Assembly (NCBI GenBank): GCA_003640385.1
Contig: RCAB01000641.1
Span: forward strand, 1 to 30,221
Length of the DNA stretch: 30,221 nucleotides
Origin: Setaria digitata
Lineage: Eukaryota; Nematoda; Chromadorea; Rhabditida; Setariidae
Reading direction: 5' to 3'
The notes beneath the pieces were generated by a model. It was not told the DNA's origin and searched no databases. It saw only the letters and a list, made by a program, of their open reading frames with translations. The position numbers were made by a program, and so were the translations under genes. How positions within the stretch are numbered: the first letter of the stretch is position 1; every line of letters starts with the position of its first letter. Below are positions 30,076 to 30,221 of this stretch, one piece after another.

Positions 30076-30220
30076 AAAAACAAGCAAGGTAAAATTTTTT
30101 TTTTTTAATTGTTGTAAGATATCTGCCACATTATAAATTTTTATAANAAAAACAAGCAAGGTAAAATTTTTTTTTTTTTTAATTGTTGTAAGATATCTGC
30201 CACATTATAAATTTTTATAA
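30076..30220. repeat. Near-identical copies flanking a single N (assembly join)
   Basis: Copy 30076-30146 and copy 30148-30220 are identical except for two T in a poly-T run, with N at 30147. This is the third such pattern in the window. Confidence 0.85.
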
Positions 30221-30221
30221 G

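Larger units (their letters stand above)
27032..30221. other. Upstream flank of the PLEKHD1-type gene, no supported gene
   Basis: This AT-rich region presumably contains the promoter of the minus-strand gene at its left end. It has no recognisable exon. Notable contents are two in-frame open frames (27777-28321), a pair of short inverted repeats (28888-28941), a small hairpin (29285-29303) and an assembly join at the right edge. Confidence 0.5.

Overview
This window looks like nuclear DNA from a nematode, most likely a filarial or related spirurid worm. It is strongly AT-rich, full of homopolymer runs, and its genes are split into many short exons by introns of roughly 100 to 1200 bp, much longer than the typical small introns of Caenorhabditis. 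The species call is inference from gene architecture and from proteins closest, as I recall them, to C. elegans and vertebrate relatives. I see nothing bacterial, no operon in the bacterial sense, no CRISPR array and no tRNA or rRNA gene.

Layout. (1) About 136-2741, minus strand: the 5' part of a nicotinamide/amine N-methyltransferase (NNMT/INMT/PNMT family, C. elegans anmt-like) that runs off the left edge. (2) 2742-7989: a long AT-rich region with no gene I can support. Its last 700 bp or so is the probable promoter and 5' leader of the next gene. (3) 7990-10900, plus strand: a complete ten-exon Arp2 gene (arx-2), 394 aa, the same length as human Arp2. (4) 10901-13172: intergenic, with a large AT palindrome, a CT-rich tract and a CpG-rich patch that may be a promoter. 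(5) 13173-20502, plus strand: a complete 22-exon insulin-degrading-enzyme (IDE) type M16 metalloprotease, 988 aa, with all zinc and catalytic residues present. One of its introns appears to begin with GC rather than GT. (6) 20503-21925: the tail-to-tail gap, with several microsatellites and a decayed zinc-knuckle ORF resembling a retroelement Gag piece. (7) 21926-27031, minus strand: a complete eleven-exon PLEKHD1-type gene (PH domain, long coiled coil, basic C-terminus), 587 aa, with a possible second promoter or trans-splice start giving a 520-aa form. (8) 27032-30221: upstream DNA with no supported gene, two short hairpins and an odd pair of in-frame ORFs.

The genes are conserved eukaryotic genes with unrelated jobs: small-molecule methylation, actin branching, peptide degradation, and a coiled-coil PH protein. 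I see no evidence that they form one system. All exon phases in the four models close without frameshifts, which is the main support for the models. Three places carry a single N flanked on both sides by nearly identical sequence (24865-24993, 25848-26041, 30076-30220). These look like assembly joins in which overlapping contig ends were not merged, not real tandem duplications. I found no clear undescribed system here. The most useful leads are the non-canonical IDE intron, the alternative PLEKHD1 start, the decayed zinc knuckle and the assembly artefacts.
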